Shown piece by piece: positions 35,491 to 43,197 of a DNA stretch of 61,680 nucleotides. Source of the DNA: Bacteroidaceae bacterium (GTDB lineage: Bacteria; Bacteroidota; Bacteroidia; Bacteroidales; Bacteroidaceae); contig JAFTNZ010000027.1 of the NCBI GenBank assembly GCA_017451645.1, forward strand, positions 1 through 61,680, given 5' to 3'. The notes beneath the pieces are model-generated. The model did no database searches, was not told the origin of the DNA, and saw only the letters and a program-made list of their open reading frames with translations. Numbering within the stretch: the stretch's first letter is position 1; each line of letters begins with the position of its first letter. The translations under genes and the position numbers were made by a program.

Positions 35491-35498
35491 CAAAGGTA
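35491..35498 (-). promoter_or_regulatory. -7 promoter element for the dipeptidase operon
   Basis: On the - strand this reads TACCTTTG (TAnnTTTG), 26 bases before the dipeptidase start. Confidence 0.6.
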
Positions 35499-35610
35499 AG
35501 GATTTATCCTGAATCCGACACTCCTTGCGCCTGTTTATTTCATCAAAAGACGGAAATTTGCTGTTTTTCCCAAATTTCAAAGCAATCTTTCACCCACTCG
35601 CCCTCTCATC

Positions 35611-35726
35611 TGAAAAAATGCGTGCTGCAAAATTTGTTTTGCGGCTTGCATTTTTCCTTTTTGAGCTACGCATTTTACCCATTTGCAAGCTGCAAAAATA
35701 AAAATCCAAGCCGCAAAATCAGGGAA
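35611..35726. repeat. Dispersed intergenic repeat, copy 1
   Basis: About 115 bases that recur at 59337-59452 with roughly ten differences by eye and no gaps. Internal pairing is strong: CTGCAAAA with TTTTGCGG, and GCGGCTTG with CAAGCCGC across the element. It occupies the middle of the 445-base gap between the dipeptidase and lipoprotein genes; the rest of the gap holds only the two promoters. Confidence 0.8.
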
Positions 35727-35879
35727 GAGTTGTGAGACTCTTGCTGTGGAAACAGAATCTTTGGGAAGAAAAAAAGTTATTGTAAAGAAAAAGTAAAGTG
35801 TTTTGTTGCCCGGTGTATTTGTACCGGCCATGGGCAAAAGTATTTTTTGGTAAATGCTGTTTTTTCGATGAAGAATTGC

Positions 35880-35887
35880 TATCTTTG
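35880..35887 (+). promoter_or_regulatory. -7 promoter element for the small lipoprotein
   Basis: TATCTTTG (TAnnTTTG), 24 bases before the ATG at 35911, with a T-rich stretch near -33. Confidence 0.6.
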
Positions 35888-35910
35888 CGCTCAAATTCAA
35901 AAAAGGGATA

Positions 35911-36447
35911 ATGATGCAAACGAAAAATTATTGGATATTCGTCCTGTTGTTGCTGGCGGTTTCTTGCCAAAATCGGCAGCAGAGTACCGATGGCTACTCG
36001 GAAGTGGTGATACGTGAATCAGACAACGTCCATGCCGGTATTCCTGCGGAAGAGGAGGACTCGGTGTCCAATGGCCCCTTTGTCAGCAGTGTCACTTACT
36101 TGAAGGACGACAACAACGGAGGTTATGAGCGTTACGACCTGACAATAAATCTCTACGAAGGCAATATCCCCGATGGAGAGGGTGGCCTTTGCTACGGTAC
36201 ACTGGTGCTCTATGTGAAGTCGCCGGACAGTGTCGAGGGGGTTGAGATTGCAAGGCGTATCATCCACAGTGTCCATCAGGTGGGTGAAAACGAAGCTAAG
36301 GTGCAAATGAGCACTTGTGGTGAAGCTCCCTCCGTGTTTGAAGCTGTTCTTACACACGATCCGGAGTCGTACACCTATCATTTGGTCATGCTGACCGATT
36401 CCGGCACGGTGGACGACCTGATGGAGAACGACCTGACACTGCAATAG
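35911..36447 (+). CDS. Small lipoprotein of unknown function
   Basis: A 178-residue exported protein. The N-terminus (N-Y-W-I-F-V-L-L-L-L-A-V-S-C-Q) is a lipoprotein signal with C16 after the lipobox. The mature part is acidic and probably beta-rich, with no cysteine pair or catalytic motif I recognise. Two ATGs in a row (35911 and 35914) leave the start open. It is a single-gene unit between its own promoter and the pckA promoter. Confidence 0.7.
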   Translation: MMQTKNYWIFVLLLLAVSCQNRQQSTDGYSEVVIRESDNVHAGIPAEEEDSVSNGPFVSSVTYLKDDNNGGYERYDLTINLYEGNIPDGEGGLCYGTLVLYVKSPDSVEGVEIARRIIHSVHQVGENEAKVQMSTCGEAPSVFEAVLTHDPESYTYHLVMLTDSGTVDDLMENDLTLQ

Positions 36448-36555
36448 GGCGATTGATTTGCCAACTCTGAATGACAGTTTTGTTACACAAACATAAAAGT
36501 TTGCCGTTTTGCGGAATAATTTATTCAATCTGTTTTTTCTTTTGAAATATTATAG

Positions 36556-36563
36556 TAATTTTG
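36556..36563 (+). promoter_or_regulatory. -7 promoter element for pckA
   Basis: TAATTTTG (TAnnTTTG) with TGTTTTTT at 36531-36538 near -33. The leader of about 110 bases before pckA is long for this genome and could hold control elements. Confidence 0.6.
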
Positions 36564-36677
36564 TACGCGCTTAACAAGGGCTTTTTCCGAAGTTCGGTCA
36601 GAAAAAAGGGGGAAAGTCTGTTTTTTGAGGTGAGATTTAATAATAATTGTATAGAACTTTTTTAATTTAAAAAGACA

Positions 36678-38288
36678 ATGGCAAATTTAGATTTAAGCAA
36701 GTATGGCATCACCGATGTGGTTGAGGTATTGCACAACCCCTCGTACGATGTTTTGTTCGCTGAAGAGACAAAGCCCGGACTCGAAGGCTTTGAAAAAGGT
36801 CAGGTAACTGAGCTTGGTACTGTAAACGTAATGACCGGTGTATATACCGGCCGTTCTCCCAAAGACAAGTTCTTTGTAATGAACGAAGCCAGCAAGGACA
36901 CTGTATGGTGGACTTCTGAAGAATATAAGAATGACAACAAGCCTTGCTCTGAAGAGGCTTGGGCAGACCTGAAGAATAAGGCCATCAAGCAGTTGAGCGG
37001 CAAGCGTCTGTTCGTAGTTGATACTTTCTGCGGTGCCAACCCTGCTACTCGTCTGAAAGTTCGCTTCATCATGGAAGTTGCATGGCAGGCTCACTTCGTG
37101 ACCAACATGTTCATCCGTCCTACTGCTGAGGAATTGGAGGCTTATGGCGAACCCGACTTCGTTTGCTACAACGCTTCTAAGGCTAAGGTTGACAACTACA
37201 AGGAGCTGGGCTTGAACTCTGAGACAGCTACTGTGTTCAACCTCAAGACCAACGAGCAGGTTATCCTGAACACTTGGTACGGTGGTGAGATGAAGAAGGG
37301 TATGTTCTCTATCATGAACTACCTGAACCCCTTGAAGGGCATCGCTTCTATGCACTGCTCTGCCAACACCAACATGGAAGGCACTGACTCTGCTATCTTC
37401 TTCGGTCTCTCTGGTACTGGTAAGACTACCCTCTCTACTGACCCGAAGCGTCTCCTCATCGGTGACGACGAGCACGGATGGGACGACGAAGGTGTGTTCA
37501 ACTACGAAGGTGGTTGCTACGCCAAGGTTATCAACCTCGACAAGGAGAGCGAACCCGATATCTACAACGCCATCAAGCGCGACGCTCTGTTGGAGAACGT
37601 GACTGTAGCTGAGGACGGCAAGATTGACTTCGCTGACAAGAGCGTGACTGAGAACACTCGCGTTTCTTACCCCATCTACCACATCAACAACATCGTGAAG
37701 CCCGTTTCTAAGGGTCCTCACGCTCATCAGGTAATCTTCCTGTCTGCTGATGCATTCGGTGTATTGCCTCCCGTATCTATCCTGAACCCCGATCAGGCTC
37801 AGTACTACTTCCTCTCTGGTTTCACCGCCAAGTTGGCCGGAACAGAGCGCGGTATCACTGAACCTACTCCCACATTCTCAGCCTGCTTCGGTGCTGCATT
37901 CTTGAGCTTGCACCCCACCAAGTATGCTGAAGAGCTGGTGAAGAAGATGGAGAAGGTAGGTGCCAAGGCTTACTTGGTGAACACTGGTTGGAACGGTACC
38001 GGCAAGCGTATCTCTATCAAGGATACCCGTGGTATCATCGACGCTATCCTCGATGGCTCTATCAACACAGCTCCTACCAAGACTATTCCTTACTTCGACT
38101 TCGTAGTTCCTACTGCGTTGCCCGGTGTTGATCCCAACATCCTCGATCCTCGCGACACTTACGAGTGCGCTTGCAAGTGGGAAGAGAAGGCTAAGGACCT
38201 CGCTGGCCGCTTCATCAAGAACTTCGCCAAGTTCACCGGTAACGAAGCTGGTAAGGCTCTCGTAGCTGCCGGTCCTCACTTGGATTAA
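36678..38288 (+). CDS. pckA: Phosphoenolpyruvate carboxykinase (ATP)
   Basis: A 536-residue cytosolic enzyme interconverting oxaloacetate and PEP; in Bacteroides it is mainly used to fix CO2 onto PEP on the way to succinate. Motifs: T-G-R-S-P-K-D-K-F (substrate loop), S-M-H-C-S-A-N-T-N (metal/substrate), [11 protein letters not shown] (kinase-1a P-loop), I-G-D-D-E-H-G-W (kinase-2) and G-L-H-type C-terminal segments. Codon choice is strongly biased to C-ending codons, unlike neighbouring genes, which indicates very high expression. A strong terminator follows. Confidence 0.98.
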   Translation: MANLDLSKYGITDVVEVLHNPSYDVLFAEETKPGLEGFEKGQVTELGTVNVMTGVYTGRSPKDKFFVMNEASKDTVWWTSEEYKNDNKPCSEEAWADLKNKAIKQLSGKRLFVVDTFCGANPATRLKVRFIMEVAWQAHFVTNMFIRPTAEELEAYGEPDFVCYNASKAKVDNYKELGLNSETATVFNLKTNEQVILNTWYGGEMKKGMFSIMNYLNPLKGIASMHCSANTNMEGTDSAIFFGLSGTGKTTLSTDPKRLLIGDDEHGWDDEGVFNYEGGCYAKVINLDKESEPDIYNAIKRDALLENVTVAEDGKIDFADKSVTENTRVSYPIYHINNIVKPVSKGPHAHQVIFLSADAFGVLPPVSILNPDQAQYYFLSGFTAKLAGTERGITEPTPTFSACFGAAFLSLHPTKYAEELVKKMEKVGAKAYLVNTGWNGTGKRISIKDTRGIIDAILDGSINTAPTKTIPYFDFVVPTALPGVDPNILDPRDTYECACKWEEKAKDLAGRFIKNFAKFTGNEAGKALVAAGPHLD

Positions 38289-38312
38289 TCAAGAAGACCT
38301 ATATAAAGCGTG

Positions 38313-38353
38313 GGAGGGCGTGCCGAAAAAACGGTACGCCCTCCTGTTTTTTT
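38313..38353 (+). terminator. Strong intrinsic terminator after pckA
   Basis: GGAGGGCGTGCC at 38313-38324 pairs with GGTACGCCCTCC at 38333-38344 (12 bp, one G-T pair), followed by TGTTTTTTT. It is 25 bases after the pckA stop. Confidence 0.88.
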
Positions 38354-38425
38354 ATCCTTGCTTCGAAGCAAGGATGTTGTATGTACAATGTAGTGACGGA
38401 TTCCTGCGAAGATTCGCATTCTATG

Positions 38426-38935
38426 TCAGAAATAGAGGCCGAATCCCAGTTTGAATCCCAGTTTGCTGTAGTCCTTGTCTTTGAAACTGAGATCGTAGTA
38501 GATTGAAGGCTCGATGGTGACAGTGCGGCTGAGGAAGAAAGCGTAGCCGGCTTCGAAAGACCAGAGACCATCGTTGAACTTTGAGGTTCTCTCTTCTCCT
38601 TCTTCTTCAGTCTTGTATTCATAATGTTTGAACTTGATTCCTGTACCGAGGAAGATGCCGTTTTGGTTGAAGTAGTAGCGTCCGCCTACTCCGAAGGCAG
38701 CACTGCGCTCTCCCTCTTTGTGCCAAGTTCCCTCTCCGTTGAGTATCAAGGCTATGTCATCAAATAGGAAAGCTCCTACTGTGGCTTGTGCGCCCATGCG
38801 GAATTTTTCCGATTCGCTATAGGTCAACCCTAATTCGGTAACGGAGGCATTAAAATACCATTTGTTTTGTTCAAACTGTGCGTGCGCCAGCGTTGTAGCT
38901 GCCAGCACGACGAGGCAAGCGATGATTTTCTTCAT
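38426..38935 (-). CDS. Small outer-membrane beta-barrel protein
   Basis: A 169-residue exported protein. Residues 1-20 are a signal peptide ending A-H-A-Q. The rest alternates hydrophobic and polar residues in about eight strands, with turns such as K-H-Y-E-Y-K-T-E-E-E-G-E, and ends G-L-Y-F with the C-terminal aromatic residue typical of barrels. No ligand or enzyme site is visible. It is downstream of a small membrane gene and cstA on the same strand and may share their transcript. Confidence 0.75.
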   Translation of the reverse strand: MKKIIACLVVLAATTLAHAQFEQNKWYFNASVTELGLTYSESEKFRMGAQATVGAFLFDDIALILNGEGTWHKEGERSAAFGVGGRYYFNQNGIFLGTGIKFKHYEYKTEEEGEERTSKFNDGLWSFEAGYAFFLSRTVTIEPSIYYDLSFKDKDYSKLGFKLGFGLYF

Positions 38936-38959
38936 TTTTTTATCGTTTTTAATTGCTGA

Positions 38960-39178
38960 TTATGAATTAGATTCCTCTTCCCTTCGCTGGGCCATTTTTT
39001 CTTTTTTATCGAGTACCCACCACAGGGCGGCAATAATTACGTAGGAGGCTATCACCGTCGCCCACTTTTCCGTAGCACTCATTTCATGATTGCGTGGGAT
39101 GAAATAGACAGCCATGGCTGTGGCATAGATGAAGAGTGCGCCTGGCAGGAGGATAGATTTCTTGTATTTCCGTTTCAT
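38960..39178 (-). CDS. Small two-helix membrane protein
   Basis: A 72-residue protein with two hydrophobic segments (about residues 8-26 and 38-56), a basic start (M-K-R-K-Y-K-K) and a charged tail (K-K-E-K-M-A-Q-R-R-E-E-E). I do not recognise the family. It lies 24 bases after cstA, so it may be an accessory subunit or stabiliser of CstA; that is inference from position and size. Confidence 0.6.
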   Translation of the reverse strand: MKRKYKKSILLPGALFIYATAMAVYFIPRNHEMSATEKWATVIASYVIIAALWWVLDKKEKMAQRREEESNS

Positions 39179-39202
39179 ATAGTCTGTTTTTATCTTTGTT
39201 CC

Positions 39203-40642
39203 TTAATTATATGCATACATCCGTCGCCAACGCATGAACAGTATCAGACCGGCCAATGTACATACGCCACCGATGCCGTACGCCCAAGGGGCAGGCAGCG
39301 AAAATCCTTCGGGGGCAATGCAGAGGTAGGTAGAGCAGACACAGGTCATCAGCAAGGCGGGCAACAATGTGATGTAGAAGTTCTTCTGTTTCATGGTCAG
39401 ATAGACTGTAATGGCCCATAGAGTGAAGACGGCCATTGTCTGGTTACACCAGGCAAAGTACCGCCAGATAATCTTGAATCCCTGTGCATCGCTCAGGCTA
39501 TAGACCAGAATAGCAATGGTGACAAGGAAAATGGGGATGCTGATGACCAGACGGCTGCGGATGCTCTTTTGGCTCACGTGCAAGAAGTCTGCCACGATGA
39601 GGCGGGCCGAACGCAGGGCCGTATCGCCGCTGGTGATAGGAGCTGCCACAATGCCCAGCAGAGCCAGAATGCCGCCTGCGGTGCCCAGCCAATCCTGTGA
39701 AATGAGTGTGGCCACCTTGGCACCCGAATAGGCTACGGTCTGCCCTTGTCCGTTGACATATTCAATACCGTGTTCGCCAAAGAACCAGGTGGCTGCAGCT
39801 GCCCAAATCAGTGCCACGATTCCCTCAGTCACCATGGCTCCATAGAAAATGGGGCGGCCATGCCGTTCGTTCTCCATGCACCGTGCCATCAAGGGCGATT
39901 GGGTGGCATGGAATCCGCTGATGGCTCCGCAGGCTATCGAAACGAACATCATGGGGAAGATAGGGTTAGGGTCGTATTTCGTACCCATGCTCTCCCACAT
40001 CTCGGGAAGTTGGGGAGACTTGACATAGAGCATCACCAATATGCCCACGGCCATGAAGATGAGTGCAATGGCAAAAAGTGGATAGATGCGTCCGATGATT
40101 TTGTCCACCGGCAGCAGCGTAGCCAGCACGTAATAAAGGAAGATCACCGTTATCCAGAAGATGAAGTCGAGGTTGGCCGGAGTCATGCCGGCCAGCAGTT
40201 CTGCCGGGCCGGAGACAAACACCGCTCCTACCAGCACCATCAGGATGATGGCAAACACGCAGAATACCTTCTTTGTGCTGTTGCCCAGATAGCGGCCGAT
40301 GACTTCGGGCAGACTCTCGCCTCCGTGACGGATGGAAAGCATGCCGGAGAGGTAATCGTGCACAGCGCCGGCGAAGATAGTGCCAAGGACAATCCACAAG
40401 TAGGAGGCTGTGCCGAACTGGGCTCCCATGATGGCGCCGAAGATCGGGCCGAGCCCTGCAATGTTCAGAAACTGAATCATGAAAATCTTCCAATTCGGCA
40501 TTCGGATGAAATCCACTCCATCAGCCTGAGTAATGGCAGGGGTCTGCCGTTTCGGGTCGGGGGAGAAGATGCGTTCCACAAACCGTCCATACACAAAATA
40601 ACCTCCTATCAGAAACAGGAGTGCCAGCGTAAACGTTACCAT
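39203..40642 (-). CDS. cstA: Carbon starvation protein CstA
   Basis: A 479-residue inner-membrane transporter of the CstA family, taking up peptides or pyruvate by family knowledge. Motifs: D-F-I-R-M-P-N-W-K near residue 44, F-L-N-I-A-G-L-G-P-I-F-G-A, V-H-D-Y-L-S-G-M-L-S and S-G-F-H-A-T-Q-S-P-L-M-A-R. It is about two thirds the length of the E. coli protein (about 700), the usual short form in Bacteroidetes, and lacks the last segments. A -7 element lies at 40672-40679. Confidence 0.93.
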   Translation of the reverse strand: MVTFTLALLFLIGGYFVYGRFVERIFSPDPKRQTPAITQADGVDFIRMPNWKIFMIQFLNIAGLGPIFGAIMGAQFGTASYLWIVLGTIFAGAVHDYLSGMLSIRHGGESLPEVIGRYLGNSTKKVFCVFAIILMVLVGAVFVSGPAELLAGMTPANLDFIFWITVIFLYYVLATLLPVDKIIGRIYPLFAIALIFMAVGILVMLYVKSPQLPEMWESMGTKYDPNPIFPMMFVSIACGAISGFHATQSPLMARCMENERHGRPIFYGAMVTEGIVALIWAAAATWFFGEHGIEYVNGQGQTVAYSGAKVATLISQDWLGTAGGILALLGIVAAPITSGDTALRSARLIVADFLHVSQKSIRSRLVISIPIFLVTIAILVYSLSDAQGFKIIWRYFAWCNQTMAVFTLWAITVYLTMKQKNFYITLLPALLMTCVCSTYLCIAPEGFSLPAPWAYGIGGVCTLAGLILFMRWRRMYAYN

Positions 40643-40671
40643 TTTACTTACTTTTGATTGAAAAACCTGTG

Positions 40672-40679
40672 CAAAAGTA
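40672..40679 (-). promoter_or_regulatory. -7 promoter element for cstA
   Basis: On the - strand this reads TACTTTTG (TAnnTTTG), 30 bases before the cstA start. It is back to back with the promoter at 40744-40751. Confidence 0.6.
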
Positions 40680-40743
40680 GCTAATTAAAAGAAAACCTCC
40701 TCCATTGTCTGCCATTTATTTAGAATAATTAGACAGAAATGTG

Positions 40744-40751
40744 TAACTTTG
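40744..40751 (+). promoter_or_regulatory. -7 promoter element for the GHL10 gene
   Basis: TAACTTTG (TAnnTTTG), 22 bases before the ATG at 40773. Confidence 0.6.
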
Positions 40752-40772
40752 TCCCGAAATTGATGAAGACGG

Positions 40773-42545
40773 ATGAAACAAAGACCTATCAGACCCCATT
40801 TGCTACGGATATTGACAGCCCTGTTCCTCTGCCATATGGCCGGATTGCCGTTGGCAGCACAACCTTTTGCACCGCTCTTTTCCCCTCGGAAACAGGAGGT
40901 GCGTGCCGTGTGGCTCACCACCTTCAGAGGGCTCGATTGGCCCACTACACCTGCCACCTCACCTGCCTCTATCGGACAGCAGAAGCGCGAACTCACTGAT
41001 ATTCTCGACCGTCTGCAAGAGGCCAAAGTCAATGTCGTGATATTCCAGACTCGCGTCCGAGGAAACGTTGTCTATCCGTCGCAATATGAAAGTTGGAGCG
41101 AACCCCTCAGCGGAAAGGCCGGTGTGTCACCAGGCTACGACCCGCTGGCTTTTGCTATCGACGAGTGCCACAAAAGAGGGATGGAACTGCATGCCTGGAT
41201 GGTGGCCGTCCCCTTGGGAAGCGACAAGGTACACAAGGAGATGGGCGAAAGTTCCATCACCCGGCGGAATCCAAAGATTTGCAAGAAGTTCAACAATCAT
41301 TGGTACCTCAATCCCAGTCATCCCGAAGCGCGCCGCTACCTGGCCACATTGGTCAACGAGCTGGTGAGCAACTACGATGTGGATGGCATACACCTCGATT
41401 ATATCCGTTATCCCGACCGCCCGAAGAGATTTCCTGACGCAGCTGATTTCCGCAAATACGGCAAGGGGCGCGAGCTGGCCCAATGGCGGCGGGACAACAT
41501 CACCGAACTGGTGCGTGCGGTCTATCAGGAAGTGAAGTCCGTCAAACCTTGGGTGAAGGTGAGCAGTGCCCCTTTGGGGAAGTATCGCGACACGAAGCGC
41601 TATCCCTCTTTGGGGTGGAATGCCTACCATGCTGTCTATCAGGAAGCACAGGCCTGGATGCGCGAGGGCATACAGGACATGATTTTCCCTATGCTCTATT
41701 ACCGGGGCAATCACTTTTTCCCCTTTGTCCTCGACTGGAAGGAGCAGAGCTATGGACGCCATGTCGTGCCGGGGTTGGGCATCTACTTTCTCGATCCGTC
41801 GGAAGGCGACTGGACATTGCCCGAAGTGGAGAGCCAGCTGAACTTCATCCGGTGGAGCGGGTGTGAGGGAGAGGCCCATTTCCGCTCGCGTTTTCTGACC
41901 GACAACACACAGGGGCTTTACGACCGGGTGCAGGAGCATTTCTACTACACCCACGCTCTGCTGCCGGCTGCTCCTTGGCTCGACAGCATTCCGCCTGCGA
42001 AGCCTGAACAGGCTACATGGTGTGCGACTCGTCCGGCCATTGCGATGGCATGGCATCCCGCCACTGACAATCAGGAGGGAGGAGTCTGCTACAATGTCTA
42101 TAAATCGGCCTCTTGGCCCATTGACCTTGCCAATCCCGAGAACCTCGTGGCTGTGCGCTTGCGCGACACCACCTTCACTTATCGCGTCGGCCTGCCGGAG
42201 GAGCGCGACCACTATTTTGCCGTCACGGCTTCCGACCGTTGTGGCAACGAGAGCGCCCCCCTTTTCCTCAATCCCTATATACCTTCTGCCGCGCCGGTGC
42301 GGACTTTGCCTGATGAGGTGGCGCATCATTGCCTGCAACGCCTGATTCCCGATGACGGAATTATCACTCTGCCGGAGTATGTCACCGGAGAGCGGGTAGT
42401 GGTGTCAACCATTGCGGGAAGAGAGGTGGCGAACCTGCCTTACCACCGCAGCCTGCGCATAAATAATCTACCCTGGGGGTGCTACTTGGTTGCCGTTGGC
42501 GACAAGGACGGTCATCAGCACAAAATAGGGCTGTTCATCAAATAA
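40773..42545 (+). CDS. GHL10-type glycoside hydrolase
   Basis: A 590-residue exported protein. Residues 1-29 are a signal peptide ending L-A-A-Q. Residues about 40-365 are the GHL10 (DUF187) TIM-barrel domain with R-A-V-W-L-T-T-F-R-G-L-D-W, H-A-W-M-V-A-V-P, D-G-I-H-L-D-Y-I-R-Y-P and M-I-F-P-M-L-Y-Y. A fibronectin-III-like stretch (about 410-505) precedes a C-terminal tail with a sorting-like feel (L-R-I-N-N-L-P-W-G-C-Y-L-V). Related proteins act on peptidoglycan or glycans, including glucosaminidase-type activity; the substrate is unproven. Confidence 0.87.
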   Translation: MKQRPIRPHLLRILTALFLCHMAGLPLAAQPFAPLFSPRKQEVRAVWLTTFRGLDWPTTPATSPASIGQQKRELTDILDRLQEAKVNVVIFQTRVRGNVVYPSQYESWSEPLSGKAGVSPGYDPLAFAIDECHKRGMELHAWMVAVPLGSDKVHKEMGESSITRRNPKICKKFNNHWYLNPSHPEARRYLATLVNELVSNYDVDGIHLDYIRYPDRPKRFPDAADFRKYGKGRELAQWRRDNITELVRAVYQEVKSVKPWVKVSSAPLGKYRDTKRYPSLGWNAYHAVYQEAQAWMREGIQDMIFPMLYYRGNHFFPFVLDWKEQSYGRHVVPGLGIYFLDPSEGDWTLPEVESQLNFIRWSGCEGEAHFRSRFLTDNTQGLYDRVQEHFYYTHALLPAAPWLDSIPPAKPEQATWCATRPAIAMAWHPATDNQEGGVCYNVYKSASWPIDLANPENLVAVRLRDTTFTYRVGLPEERDHYFAVTASDRCGNESAPLFLNPYIPSAAPVRTLPDEVAHHCLQRLIPDDGIITLPEYVTGERVVVSTIAGREVANLPYHRSLRINNLPWGCYLVAVGDKDGHQHKIGLFIK

Positions 42546-42556
42546 ATGCAAACATC

Positions 42557-43093
42557 ATGGACGCTTTAGCTATCATAGACAAGTATTATCCGGAGGAGAA
42601 CGAACTGAAACACATCCTGTTGGTGCACAGCCGGTCCGTAGCAGACAAGGCTCTCGACATTGCCCGCCGGCATCCCGAACTCAATCTTGACATCCGGTTT
42701 CTCGAAGAGGCTGCCCTGCTACACGATATAGGCATTTTCCTGACCGATGCTGAAGGCATCCATTGTCGCGGGACTTATCCCTACATCTGCCATGGTTACT
42801 TGGGAGCCGACTTGCTCCGCCAGGAGGGTTATCCTCGTCATGCGCTGGTGTGCGAACGGCATACGGGAGCCGGTCTTTCGCTCGCACACATCGTGGCACA
42901 AGGGCTTCCCGTTCCTCACCGCGAGATGTGTCCCGTCAGTCTGGAGGAGCAGGTTGTCTGCTTCGCCGACAAGTTCTATTCAAAGAGTCATCTGGAGAGG
43001 GAAAAGAGTGTGGAAAAGGCCTTCCGGAGCATCGAACGCCACGGTGGCGATGGTGTGCTCCGCTTCAAAGGTTGGTGCGACAAATTCCTTTGA
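42557..43093 (+). CDS. HD-domain phosphohydrolase
   Basis: A 178-residue cytosolic protein. The HD-superfamily pattern is H24 (L-V-H-S-R-S-V), H56-D57 (A-L-L-H-D-I-G) and further histidines in H-G-Y-L-G-A and C-E-R-H-T-G-A-G. Such enzymes hydrolyse phosphomonoesters or nucleotides. I start at M-D-A-L-A-I-I at 42557, eleven bases after the GHL10 stop; a longer GTG-initiated frame would overlap that gene. The two are probably co-transcribed without an evident functional link. Confidence 0.85.
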   Translation: MDALAIIDKYYPEENELKHILLVHSRSVADKALDIARRHPELNLDIRFLEEAALLHDIGIFLTDAEGIHCRGTYPYICHGYLGADLLRQEGYPRHALVCERHTGAGLSLAHIVAQGLPVPHREMCPVSLEEQVVCFADKFYSKSHLEREKSVEKAFRSIERHGGDGVLRFKGWCDKFL

Positions 43094-43162
43094 AAAGCGT
43101 CCCACATCCTTTATAATTCATAAAATTAACTTCATAAAAGGGCGTATCTCCCGAATTATGTG

Positions 43163-43170
43163 TACTTTTG
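43163..43170 (+). promoter_or_regulatory. -7 promoter element for the LptD-like gene
   Basis: TACTTTTG (TAnnTTTG), 28 bases before the ATG at 43198. Confidence 0.55.
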
Positions 43171-43197
43171 CCGCTCAAAGTGTAAACAGCATAGGTA

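Noticed and set aside
36693-37727. A 344-codon open frame antisense to pckA
   Set aside because: It is a shadow produced by the strong codon bias of pckA. It has no family features, and pckA is certain on the other strand.
41127-42338. A 403-codon open frame antisense to the GHL10 hydrolase
   Set aside because: It lies wholly within a clear gene, has no recognisable domain and no promoter of its own.
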